This document shows, piece by piece, positions 38,193-50,064 of a stretch of DNA of 64,000 bases. This DNA comes from Anisakis pegreffii (lineage: Eukaryota > Nematoda > Chromadorea > Rhabditida > Anisakidae), in assembly GCA_035041965.1 (NCBI GenBank), contig JAPYMA010000597.1, positions 248,001-312,000 of the forward strand. Direction: 5' to 3'. A model generated the notes under the pieces. That model worked only from the letters and a program-made list of their open reading frames with translations, was not told where the DNA came from and did not search any database. The translations under genes and the position numbers were made by a program. The number at the start of each line of letters is the position of its first letter. Position 1 is the stretch's first letter.

Positions 38193-40218
38193 CTTTATCA
38201 TCCAGCTGATAAATTATCAGTTATTGAGGTTATGCTATCCCGATTACAAACAGCAAGTCAACTTGGAATATCATAAACTCATTCGTTGGGCATGTGGTGA
38301 GTTGTTTTTTAGACGATTCTGTATTGTTTTTCATCTTATGATATTAGTATAGAGTTCTGGTGAATATTGTTAATGTTTTGTTTTCGCGTGATATTCGTCA
38401 ATGTTTTTCATCACGTTTGTTGATGATTCCAATGATTTGTCAATTGCCTTGTTTCAATAATAATTCGCTAGTTTTGTTAACATTTCATTTAGCTAAAGTG
38501 TTTTTTGATAATTGTATAATGTTCACTATGGTGGTATCAAGCAGTTCCGCAAGCTCATTGTAACATTAGCAGCATTTGGTCATCAGTACCCTTCAAGCGA
38601 TCTCATCCATACGCAACCGAAAAATTTTATATTATAAATAATGAAAGTTGAAAATAATTCAAGAACGATTTACAATTCGATTCAAAACTCGCTTTGGGTT
38701 CATCGGATTGATTGATGACGTTGTCCGAAATGTATTTGAATGATCAAATGTGATCTGAGAACTCACCTTATTTGTTACTCGATAGGATCTCATTTTCTTA
38801 AGCTCAAAGACTAAGCAAAATTCACATGAAAGCGTCTTCTGAGTGCTTCAATTTTACTTATGAGATTAAGATATACATTTTTGCTTGATTCATTCCACAT
38901 CAGATTATGTTGTTATGAAGTTATATTCCTGATCGAATATTATTTGTAACTATAACTTAATTTCGAATGCGATAACAAACATTTCAGCGATTATTTGTAA
39001 CTATAGTAAATACTCTAATGCAACTTTATGATTTCATTTTTTAACTATGTATTGGAGCTGATAATTTTATTGCGTTCCGGTAGCATTTTCTGTTTGATTT
39101 GTTTCGAAGGTGTTTTGTATGTTGTTAATTTCGAACTTGACTAATTTGTATGCTTTTTCGTAATTTTCTGCATCCTTTTTTGTTTTCGCATTATGAATTG
39201 AACAATTTTATAATTGATGTTTAGTGATTTTTACAAATGTATTCATTTGCCTTTTGAATTGTCATACCACTTGTTGAATTGTCGAGCTTTTATTGCTGTT
39301 ATTCTTGTCGTGTTTCCAATACCTATTGAGTTCATCACTTGTTCTTGTGCTTTTTCATTACTTTATTTGCTCACACTTGATATTATAAATACATTTATAT
39401 CCTATGAAGTACTTTTGTCGAATATCCTATCCTACTCCGTATTCCTATCATCTTATGTTACTTATATCCTACCCATTACTGTCGAATGGATACCAACATT
39501 TCAAGTCCATTCAAACAATAACAAGGTTTTCATTCAGTTGTATGCAAAATGTGAAATGCCTTCAATGAATAAAATTTATTACACATAAACAATTTCAACT
39601 ACTACACGAATTCCAAATGTACAGAATAATAAAGCGAGAAATGAAATGAACTGTTTACAAAGTTTGTTGCAAACACAAACCTAATTTCAATGACAGTGGC
39701 ACACCGTTCTAACTGCTCAAAGTGATCAGAATAAAGAGGTAGACAATCCATGTTTCTAATGCTTCCATTTCTTTAACGATTAAAAAAAACAATACACTGT
39801 ATGACATGAACTACCGTTTCATATAAATTCATACAATAACAAATTCACATAATAAAAACATCACTGCTACTTATAAATGGAAGTTCTGCATGATATTTGT
39901 TAGCAAATCGATTGACGTAAGGCAAATTCTACTTTACAAACATCAGCAGTATATATCTGAATATCAGACATCAAATTCATCATCGTCAATACACACGACT
40001 GGTTCCTGAAAGTTATCGCTTATCATCACAACACATTCTTTCCTCATATCTCTTCATTCCGAGTTTCCCACTTCAATAGTTATTCTTCATTTATCTTTGT
40101 TTATATGGCGACTCATAACAAAGTCGCTTGTAATTAAGTGTAAAATGAACAATTGCAATTGTCCAAATTTGAATCGAACGAGAATTACGTGTAATCTCAA
40201 AACTTCAATGAAAAAGTA
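38193..40218. other. Convergent intergenic region; no gene supported
   Basis: It lies between the 3' ends of the plus-strand zinc-finger gene and the minus-strand AGGF1, so it holds both 3' UTRs. A 124-codon plus-strand ORF (39214-39588) is hydrophobic, AT-driven and lacks motifs, so it is not called. Confidence 0.45.
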
Positions 40219-43200
40219 TTACAGAGACTGTTGAATTCGAACCTGATTAAAACGCTGTTGGGTGATTTGAAGGATACGTATTTTATCAGCAGCTGGAGGT
40301 TGCGGCCGTTTCACTGCTCGCATAGATTTGATCGCTTTCGATGGATTCGCTCTTTCTTGCACCTCACTACATCCTAGACCTGCTCGTCCACTCCGCATTT
40401 CGCTCATAATCTAAAAATTTTTTATTGGCTCTTCTCATGGATATACTCGGAAATTCCATGACTAGTTCGAAATTCCGAAGCACATTTTTGGACAAGCTGA
40501 AATGAGAGGAAAGATGAAAGATGTAACGTACCGGTTCCTTGATACCACTCTGGGTTTTACCCAATCCACTGCCTTCCTTCCATCCCATTCCTTGCAATAG
40601 TTTATAACCTTTATTCGTCACATCCAAAGCTTTCTGTTCAAACGGCTGTTGCTTCGCTTGTGTTACTCCACTTTGTAATACTACTGAATCGAGACCGGCA
40701 GCTAAAAATGTAAAAATGTATGAAAAGTGAAGATGCAGCAATTTAAGGAATAAGTGGTTCTATTATATAATATGAACCGATTAAGACTGTCTAGTGATAA
40801 TGACACTAAAAGCGAAATGTCCAAAATATCCCGAACAGATGGAATTTTGATGTGTCTAATCCTGCTCACCGACGTATTCTCCACCTTGAATCCACTGACA
40901 GATCAATGAATAAAACTTAAAATCACATAACATTACATGCCGAATATTTTACTCTTATTAACACTACCATCTGAATTTTGTTTAATAATATTAAGTAACA
41001 ATATCTGGCTAGTGATAAATCAGATAATTGAAGCACCGAAATAAATAATAAATGGTAACACCACAAATCAATAAAAATAACAAAAACGAACCGGACACCG
41101 GTTTCGCAGAACACTTCGCATAGATGGAACCGTCATTCTGCACACCTCCACTCGAAGAGGACGATGACGACGCACATGTGGAACGTTGATTCCGTTTGGA
41201 ACGCATTGAAGCGCTGTTCAGTGATAACGATTTGTCAAGGTCATCCTACAATTGCTCGAAAATGAAGCCCAACAAGAATACAATCCAGCTACAACTAGAT
41301 ACCAGAAACTCAATATGGTTTTTGTTTCCAAGAACGCCAGACACTCTACGATTGAACTCACCCCAAGCAGTCCATATTGTGCTTTCATCAGCCGTAAATT
41401 CCGTCTTCTCAACGCTTCTGACGATCGCTTCTTGACACTCTTCTGCGCCGAAACATTTTCAGCAGTCTGTTGCTGCGCATACTGCGCATACGCAGCACTG
41501 AACAAGCCCGGTTCACATCCACTACACGTATTGTCACCGGAAATTACGACGATATTTCCATAAACTCGCACACTCATCCACTTTTACACAATACACATAT
41601 CTTTGCTAAATTTACTGAACGCTAAATTATATCTCGAAGAAATTGTGAACAACCGCTGGAACACGCATTTTTCAACAACAATGGGAATATGAATATGAAT
41701 AAGAATACGAATAATGATAATAATAAGAAAATAATAATAATACCTTGATGACCAAATATTCGCATATGCCATCATTTTACGCAATATTTATAGTTAGTCA
41801 ACAAGGTATTATTATTATTTTCTTATTATTATCATTATTCGTATTCTTATTCATATTCCCATTATATCTCGAAGTGATCACGAAACAATAACACATTCGT
41901 CTAATATAGCTGCTGTCACGATCTAATAGAAACTAACCATAATGTAAATGCGCCACAAACACTTGATCACCAATGGTCCAAATATCACCATGCTCAACAA
42001 TCCGCTCATCGTTCACTTCCAATTGAGTACCGTTGATGAATATTGGTAATTCATGTTGTGCAGTACTCATTTGATATGCACGAACCGCTTCTTCATAGTG
42101 CACTCGAACACATTCCTGAACTCATCATTTCAAAAATCAGTCCAGCCAACCGCAATCGGAATATAATTCAAAACCCTCACATCAGGAAGATTGGCGTCGG
42201 ATGACGGCAACTGAATATCACAATTCGGTGAACTACCCAGCCTTCCGCCAGTAATGGTTATAACGCTCAAGTGAGCATGTACACAATCAACCAAACGAAT
42301 ACACGGTGCATGTTCCATTCGTTCAACTGCAAATAAAATTTCGATATTGTTAAAATGAAAATGACATTTCAACTAATTGTAAGCCCTTCATTGAAAGCAA
42401 ACATGCGAACACGTAAAGAGATTTATACGGAACGTTTCGAATTCGTTCACAGAGAATAAGTCCTAAACAAATGTGCATGATTTACGATGAAATAGGAAAA
42501 ACTCATCGTTTTTTTGATTTTGAGTAAACAAAATGAAAAAATTAACACATCGTCGTCATCATCACTGTTATGTTCGAAGGCAAAACAACTGACTCTGCAT
42601 CATTTGCTGAATTTCATCATCCGATTCTGAATCGAGAACTATCACATCGTCGTCATCGTCGCTATCCAACTGCACAACCGGATCAATTTCGTTATCAATA
42701 ATTTCATCGATGATTTCGTGAATACAGTCGAATATTTCCACTTCATCTTGTGGCATTCCGAGCGTATACGATTCACCTACAACATCAACTTGTTTTACTC
42801 ATAAAAAATTGATACTGAAAAAAGATTCATAATTGTGAAGTTCGGTTCCGTTGCATTTAACTGTGACCCAAAATCGGAGGTGTTTCGTTTGCACGGATCA
42901 ACGTTCACATAAAATAAATTCAAATTTTCATCAGAACTTCCAAAAAGTCGATCGATCAATTTTTCACATTAGAAATAACAAACCGAAAACTCGGATAGCA
43001 TGTCGTTTTGCTGCACGTCGTTTCCATTTCTGTTCACTGGCAACTCTCGAATGATAAACGTAAGATGCGGTTGCTTCATCATAATAGTAATAACATCGTG
43101 TAGGTGGGTAATAGTACAATGAGGTATTCTGTAAAAAACAATTTTTTTGAAAGCTTATGTCACATCGAATTCGATCGGAAATGTTTCACCCAACATTACC

Positions 43201-43751
43201 TACAATTAGAGAAGTAAATCCAAAAGAAAAGACAACGAATACCTTTGAAAAAAATAGTGAAAACAATGGAAACATCACATAACAAATACCTGATCATAGT
43301 AGTAACCCGTTTCTGCACTATAATACAACTGATATTGTTCGTTGAATTCAAATCCTGGTAAATAGCTCTCGCGAATGAACGCATTTACAGTTTCCTTGAC
43401 CATATCCGCGATTGACTGAGTTGGCTGAAATAATAGGTCAAATGAACTTATCATTATGTTGCTACCTGCCAGCATCTGAGAAGAAAGAAACACTATAACA
43501 ATAACTACCCGAGTATTTGACGGCAAATCATTAGAGTTTTCCATGTTTAAGTCACGTGCAGGTTCAGTTGATTCTGTTGGCTTCGTTTGAGAGCATGACG
43601 ATGTCCAAATGGCAGAAGTGCTTGGCTCACACCTATCGTCAACTCCATTCGATGAATCAAGTAGTTGACCATAATCCGCTGATTCCATATCCTCCATACA
43701 AGTATCCGGATCGTACACTACAGTCTTTAGAATTTCGACTTCTTCAACCAT
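40219..43751 (-). CDS. AGGF1: Angiogenic factor with G-patch and FHA domains homologue, 588 aa
   Basis: Eleven exons in transcript order: 43751-43509, 43424-43290, 43128-42984, 42776-42594, 42326-42181, 42115-41938, 41564-41362, 41245-41099, 40894-40870, 40701-40532, 40410-40219 (1767 nt, phases consistent). Domains in family order: aromatic OCRE-type repeats (YQLYYSAETGYYYDQ, then SLYYYPPTRCYYYYDEATA, about residues 110-150); an acidic stretch (DSDDDDDVIVLDSESDDE); an FHA domain from IRLVDCV and GGRLGSSPNCDI to INGTQLEV and HGDIWTIGDQVF (about 240-345); the linked CSGCEPG motif; a basic helix ending MKAQYGL; and a G-patch, NKGYKLLQGMGWKEGSGLGK (about 495-520). Vertebrate AGGF1 (about 714 aa) has the same order. 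The protein is probably nuclear and linked to RNA processing. The 25-nt exon and the acceptor at 41564 are the least certain joins. The intron at 41565-41937 contains a long hairpin. Confidence 0.92.
41680..41863. repeat. Near-perfect long hairpin in an AGGF1 intron
   Basis: Arm 41680-41747 is the reverse complement of 41802-41863. It differs only by an extra 6-bp GAATAT unit in the left arm, and the loop is about 54 nt. A 14-bp direct repeat, ATTATATCTCGAAG, lies at 41626-41639 and 41861-41874, just outside the left arm and overlapping the right end. Confidence 0.93.
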
Positions 43752-45086
43752 ATTCTGGAGATTATGACTGGTGAATTGTTTCAGTGGAATGTTAACAACA
43801 TATGAACGATGAGAAGCATTTAAAAGTGAAAAGGATATGACTTTACAGTGCTATTGCAGTCAGCTCTAATGAAATAATTTATTAAATCAAGAATTTCTGG
43901 ATAGAATAGAACAGGATCACATTTGAATAGAGTCTTTAATTCGGCAATCTTGCTGACAAAATGGATTTTGAAATAAGGCTCATTAGGGCCTTTTAAACTG
44001 CAGTTCTGCTCCGAAATCTGTTGATATAACTCAGGCTCATTGCTGGATAATCTTTAACTAAAGCGGTCTATTCATTGCTCAAAACAAACACGGCACTCCT
44101 TGGCAACTCGTCTTACACACATCCTTCTCGATAGAAATCAAAGATTGAAGAAACAGTAAGATGACGAAGTGAAAACAGTTCAGATTCCTAGGAGAAATAT
44201 GAATGAGAGTGATTCAGTGATGCATCTGAAGTGAATGAGAAAATTATCACGACGTAATGAAGCAGTAACGCAATCATCAACAAGAGGATTGAGAGTGATG
44301 AGACACCATGAGGTTCAGATGTAAAAACTGACGAGAGAACGTTAGTAATGAATAGAATGCAGATGAATAGCTTCTGGTGGACGTAGCAATCCAGATGGTT
44401 TGCATGCATCACGTATGTTCCATGCACAACTCTCCGCCCACAGTATGCAAGTGATTTTTATGTCTAATTTCCATGATGTTTCATTACTCTCATACCTGAT
44501 GTTGCTTACTACATTACACTATCATTATGTAGTGCTGATTTTCTCATTCACTTCAGCCGTATCACCGATCCGCTCTCATTCATAATTCTCGAAGAATCTC
44601 CACTGCATTCATTTCTTAAGCTTACAGTTTTATTCCAAGTAGCTTGTCCACGCTCTTGAACGTTAACGAGCGATTTGGCATTTCACGACGAAGTTTTATC
44701 CGCAGATAACTGATACGGATTGTACGAGTGACGATAGGGTATCCATGGATTAATTTCTGAATCAACTTAATGTTTTCATATTTTGGTTCCTTTTTGATGA
44801 ATTGATTGATGGATTGTATGTTTTCGAGGTTATCGCTTAATTTCTACTATTTACAACGAGATTTTTCCGTGTCGTTCGTCTTACGATACCTTAAATACCC
44901 GATATCTTTAATTGCTAACATTTCAGGCTTGTTTAATGGTATCACATCAATTATATGCTCAATCTGTTTGAGACGAAAACTTTTGCATTGAATGGAATTC
45001 GCTTAATTTTGAATGGAGTAAATCGCTGGAGATGTTCTGGTAAATCTGTTGTCTTCGATCTTGTCACAATAAATCATTATACTTCG
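43752..45086. other. Divergent promoter region between AGGF1 and TRMT5
   Basis: The 1.3 kb between the two start codons must hold both promoters. It contains a foldback repeat (44198-44585). A TTTCAG at about 44930 may be the acceptor of a TRMT5 5' UTR exon. No separate gene seen. Confidence 0.5.
44198..44585. repeat. Imperfect foldback repeat, arms of about 110 bp
   Basis: 44198-44310 pairs with the reverse complement of about 44475-44585. Shared blocks include GAATGAGAG and GCTGAAGTGAATGAGAAAAT in slightly different versions. The two arms yield similar reading frames (VVIIFSFTS and VVLIFSFTS), which is simply the inverted repeat showing through. MITE-like. Confidence 0.7.
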
Positions 45087-48000
45087 ATGGCTGACAATAG
45101 TGAAGCAACGTTTTGCCCACCGCAGCGGGTTCAGAACATGCGGGAACTTACCGAAGAAGGCAAACTCATGTTCAGGTCTCCATTTTTTGTAATTGCAATT
45201 GTTTGGTTTCGATATTCTTGCGTCAAATTCTGACATTATTACAAATAGATGACGTTAATGTGTCAATTTGATTTTGAGAACAATTAAAGCCATTCATTAA
45301 TTCGTTCGATAATGAAAGTGTAGTTCAGGAAGGAAGTTATGCTTCCAGCAGTAATCATTCCTGCAAATCACATCAATCGACTGGTAGGCAGTAAGATTAT
45401 TTTCGACCGAACAATAAAACGACTCTCGAACCGTATTAAGGTCTAGTGATGAGCCTTTTTCATTTACTTTGTTTACTCAAATAAGTTTCCAATAAGTTTT
45501 TCTCAGAATTAAGTAATGCTCATGCATATAATTCTCAGCAACATTTTTTAAAATGTTCAGCCCATAGCCGATGTTCCATCGACTTCAAGCAAATGTATCC
45601 TGTTCGATCCGGGTCTTGTCAATGAGGAAACGTGTCGTGCAGAAATTTTGAAGAATATTACACAGCTCACTGATCTATCTTCAGTGCAGTTCGAGCAACG
45701 GAATTTGACTATTGAATATGAGGACTGGACAGCAAAACAGTGCATTAACGCCATACTACCAAATGGTCTATTGTTCAGGTTCGATCTCCACTTCTTCTCA
45801 TTCAACCATTCATTCATCGTTTTCTTATTTGGACGAATGGAGAAATTTGTGGATTTTTGAGATTCTCTTAGAAGAGTGGAGAAAATGCTTTATTCCAGCA
45901 TCGCATTCCTACTGTATTGAGTGCGGAAATTTTGTATGCATTTTCCAGTGGTTTTTCTCAAGTTGGCCATATTGTACATGTGAACTTACGTGAAGAACTT
46001 TTGCCGTATAAGTTGGCGATCGGAAAAATTCTGTTGGAGAAGACGAATAATTGCAGGTATGGCGATGAGATCCTCAATTTTTTCAGTTGTTTTGATTTTT
46101 ATGAATTCGTTTTAATGAAAAACAAATAGGTTGATTGCGGTTCCTTAATGAAGCTTTTCCTTGCGGCTGAATTTATCGAAGAAATGCATTGAGGCAAATA
46201 CTTTTCAAGGACTGTCGTTAATAAGTTGGAGTCGATCGAAAATGAATATCGAGTTTTTGAGTTGGATCTACTCGCCGGTGAGCCTGATTATGAGGCAGAG
46301 GTACGTGAAGGTGGAATCCGATACAAGCTGGATTTCAGTAAGGTGAGTTGATGGCATTCAAATTTTTTGAACAAAGTTAAATTCTTAACGAGTTTTTGAA
46401 CTGAAGCGGAAAGAGAAAGCGAGTCTGAACCCAAGTCCGTGATTGATTATGACACTCGTGAATATAGTGTTGAGAATCGCGATATTTTGTAAATGCTAAT
46501 TGTTGAATTTATGAAAGTGATATATTTCGAAGAATCATCTTTATTGATTGTACGGCTTTGGGTTATTGATTATCAAATGGAAATTATTGGGTTGGTGCAT
46601 GAGTTCGTTCGTTTTTACTCAAATTCAATTATTTCGGCGAAAATCCATGTTTCCTTAGATCTTTGTATAGATCTAATATCAAGACCTTCATCCAATATCT
46701 AGTAGATCTTCGTATCTAATTTTAAGTTCCAGATGAAATCTGAATCTACCATCAGCATATAACAATTCAGGTTTTCTGGAATAGTCGTCTGAGCAGTGAA
46801 CATGATCGTATCGTACGACAGTTCAATCAATTTTCTGCAGTTTTCGATTGTTGTGCCGGTGTAGGACCATTCGTATTGCCTGCTGCGAAACGATGTGCAC
46901 CGTTAATTTTGGCCAATGATCTCAATCCAGAGAGTGTGAAATGGTTGAAGACAAATATCGAACTCAATAAATCAAAGGTAATTCACTTTTCATACGCTAT
47001 CTGTTTCACTCACTTTGTTCGTTGTTTGCTTGTTCTCTTAAGCAAGTGATTTTTGTAATGATCATACGACAACTTAAGTCTCTAGCATCAAGGAATCGCT
47101 ACGGAAAATTTTATTCCAGCATCGTATTCCTTGTGATGCCCTCTCCAGCAGTAATGTTTTTCTAAATTGACTGACTCCAAGATAGAAATTTTCTCCTTTT
47201 AGACGTCTAAAAATGAAATCCAAGTATTCTGCATGGATGCTTGCGACTTCATAAGTACAGTGGTTGCGCAGAGAATCGCTGAGGAAGCCGAAAGGTACAA
47301 ACGAACAAATGAAAGTACTCAGGAGAACGACGAAAAGAGTATGTGTTTATTATGACGGGGTGGAAGAAATTCTTATTATGGGGTGAAATTTTTGAAGTTT
47401 TCAAATTTTTGAGGGACTTTGTTGTTGTTTCACAAAATCATTGGTTGTTGGGCGTATCAGATCTGAACGAAATTTCTTTGAAAAACTCCCGGGAAAAGGG
47501 AGTCTCAACTGTTGTTGTTTGACATCGAAAGTGGAGCGTAGTTTTGATTCGAAGCAATTTTCAGGTAATCACCAGAAAGCGGAAATTCGCGAAGTTCATT
47601 TGTTAATGAATCTACCGGCAATGTCGCTGACGTTTTTGCCACAATTTCGAGGTCTTCTCACTGGTTTACGGCCAGACGGTTGGTCTTTTTTTTAATATTG
47701 TCTTTTCAGGAAGATAAATGTAAACTGATACAGTACAGTTGCACTTAGTTTCATAATGTGAACGGCGCATTTGAGGCGTAAGTTTAATAAACTCAATGAA
47801 GCAGTGCCCTCTCAATAATTTCATCGAAAGTCATTTAATTCCTCGTTTCGTTGATTGATTTTACTTCGTTGTGCTATTATGTTATAACGTATTAAGTTGT
47901 AGTGTCGTTGCGTTGGATGCGTTACTTTATGTGATTATGATTAATGAATTCATTCACAGTGTGTATATAATATGAACAAAGTTATTTCAATCCACAACGA

Positions 48001-48589
48001 TTTTTGTAAAATGTTTGTTTGTTTTTTCAGAGAAACTTCCCTTCTCAGTGTTAATTCATTGTCATCTGTTTGTTAAAGCACACCAAGATGAAGAGGAATC
48101 GTGGTATGCAGAAGAAGCAAAGAGACTGGTGGCCGATAGTTTAGGGTAAGTTATGAAGTATGTCATTAAGTTTTTGTATTATTGTGATGAGGATTGTCAT
48201 TATCATTGTTCATGATCATTATGCTATAGAATTACTATTGTCTGGTTGTACTGTCAGAAGCACTGATAGGAATTATAAAGTGGAGCCCACTTGGTATGAA
48301 GGCTAAGCGTGACTTTGTTTTCAGTTGTCCCGAAATGAGCTTCAAAAATGTTCATTTCGTTCGAAAAGTGGCTGGCCGAAAGGAAATGTATTGTGTTTCA
48401 TTTGAAATACCAAATGAATTGCTATTCAAAGAAGTGGCAAATGGAAGCCGAACTTCTGAAACTTGCGAGGAGCGTGAAGATAGTCGAGGTGATTCTGATT
48501 CTAAGAAGTCAAATGATATAATCAAAACTGATGACCTATCACCACCACAGAAGATGGCGAAACTTCAGACTGAAGGCGAGAATTCGTGA
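45087..48589 (+). CDS. TRMT5: tRNA (guanine(37)-N(1))-methyltransferase, 498 aa
   Basis: Ten exons: 45087-45175, 45329-45440, 45561-45778, 45949-46056, 46210-46342, 46771-46977, 47203-47338, 47565-47678, 48031-48145, 48325-48589 (1497 nt, phases consistent). The enzyme methylates N1 of G37, next to the anticodon, using S-adenosylmethionine. This prevents frameshifting. Family marks in order: [22 protein letters not shown] (D2 region, from about residue 140); [20 protein letters not shown] (about 215-235); the SAM-binding [17 protein letters not shown] (about 243-260) and [14 protein letters not shown]; the active-site NLPA motif in [17 protein letters not shown] (about 350); and [15 protein letters not shown] near the C terminus. 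Length matches human TRMT5 (509). The start ATG gives a short N terminus before the conserved part. No strong mitochondrial leader is evident. The tail is acidic and Lys-rich, ending before TGA. Confidence 0.96.
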
Positions 48590-49305
48590 TTAATCGTGAT
48601 GAATTATTTATTGTTCATGACGTATTCTGAGATATATTATGAATGTTCAACGCTTGACGTTGTTAATATGTTGTATTATTGTTGTGTCGCTTTTTATTTG
48701 TTGTATTGGGTTAATTTAAATTGTGATTTTAATATTCGTTGGATATGTGCATTGTTGTCTTGGTGAAGTTGGTTTTTGATCTTTACTGCATTTTTGTTAT
48801 TATTATAATTATGAATAACGTCAACAGATACAGGCCAAATCATGGTCTGGCTCAAGCGCGATAATATTGATGATTTTGACGCGCCATCCGGTCTCGAGCG
48901 AGGCTTTTCCATCGCGTACTATTCACAGGGAAAACTTGTGTCCGAATGCGGGCGGTTTGTCAATAACTTTGTTATTATTACGGTTGTTGTTGCCATTAAT
49001 TTTGTTGTTTTATGGTAATCGGTATCAAACTTGTTGTACTTTATGCAATATAATAAACATTCATTTGCAATTATCGTCTTAATTTGCATGTCCGAAAGAT
49101 TTGAGGAAAGAATGGATTTAATAGTGAAGAGGAGTAGTAGAAGTGATTGAGAAGTGACGACAAGCACCTTGGTGTAAGCTCATGGTCAGAAAAGGAATAC
49201 GCCAACAACAGAAGTTTAACTTCCAGATTAATTATGATTAATCTGAAAATATGCAAACATCTTCTAAGCATAGTTAACCATGATGAAATCAAAGCATAGT
49301 TAACC
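48590..49305. other. TRMT5 downstream region with a dispersed-repeat copy
   Basis: It holds the TRMT5 3' UTR. At about 48820-48905 the minus strand matches the dispersed repeat seen at 5906-5985. No gene seen; the short ORFs lack partners. Confidence 0.5.
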
Positions 49306-49801
49306 ATGGAAAACTCTCGACATCGTGGCAGCTATGAAGATATAGGTAAAACCACATTCCTCGCTATCGGGAGCGATGCATTTCATACGTGATAGGTGAT
49401 CGAACAATGAAATTGTGATATTGTATAATAAATTATTGAGGGCTAGCTTTGTTGACGGCTGTTATTTTATCAAGTATTTTGAATGCTGAAGCAGTTTGCA
49501 TATGGAAAGATTGAATAAAGCTGATTGGAACATAACACTCTCCATACAATCGCTTCGACCAGATTCTTATAAGAATGCAACTGCAAATCTCGGAATGAAT
49601 AATTTTCCCTGACCATTCACGTACTTTTAGCTTCTAATCGAATGGACAGAAAATAGTATGCCTATTGGAATAACATCTGAACCGAATGATGTAGTGGACA
49701 CAACATCTAAAAATCGAGAGCTTTGCTCTAACTCAGAGCAAAGTTTTGTGCTAACAGAAGATCCAAATTCACCACGACAACAGATATTGATTCATGCTTA
49801 G
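49306..49801 (+). CDS. Possible two-exon small gene, 63 aa
   Basis: Tentative model: exon 1 is 49306-49345 (ATG, donor TAG|GTAAAA) and exon 2 is 49650-49801 (acceptor GGACAG, stop TAG). Phases fit. Exon 2 reads as a plausible acidic protein tail (NSMPIGITSEPNDVVDTTSK, then SFVLTEDPNSPRQQ). A better-looking acceptor at 49630 (CTTTTAG) would keep the same frame but needs a different upstream exon. No family recognised. Confidence 0.3.
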
Positions 49802-50064
49802 ACTGTTCTCAAATGTTAATATACTTCGGGAACTGCATCATGATCGTGGTGATTTCACTGTCTTTATTCGCCTCATCGCATCCCCATAGTATCAAACTTG
49901 GTAGATCAAACCGAGGCACACCCCACTACGGAGAAAGTCACAAATCCATTAGATGGCTGCTAAAGAGAGGTATTGCAATCATCCGCAGTGATTTCCCTAG
50001 CCGCACAACCTTCAATGACATAGGTTCCCATTTTGAAAGGATATAAAAATAGGTATCACTCAAA

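Noticed and set aside
39214..39588. 124-aa hydrophobic ORF
   Set aside because: It lies in AT-rich convergent 3' sequence, has no motif, and its hydrophobicity follows from T-rich codons.
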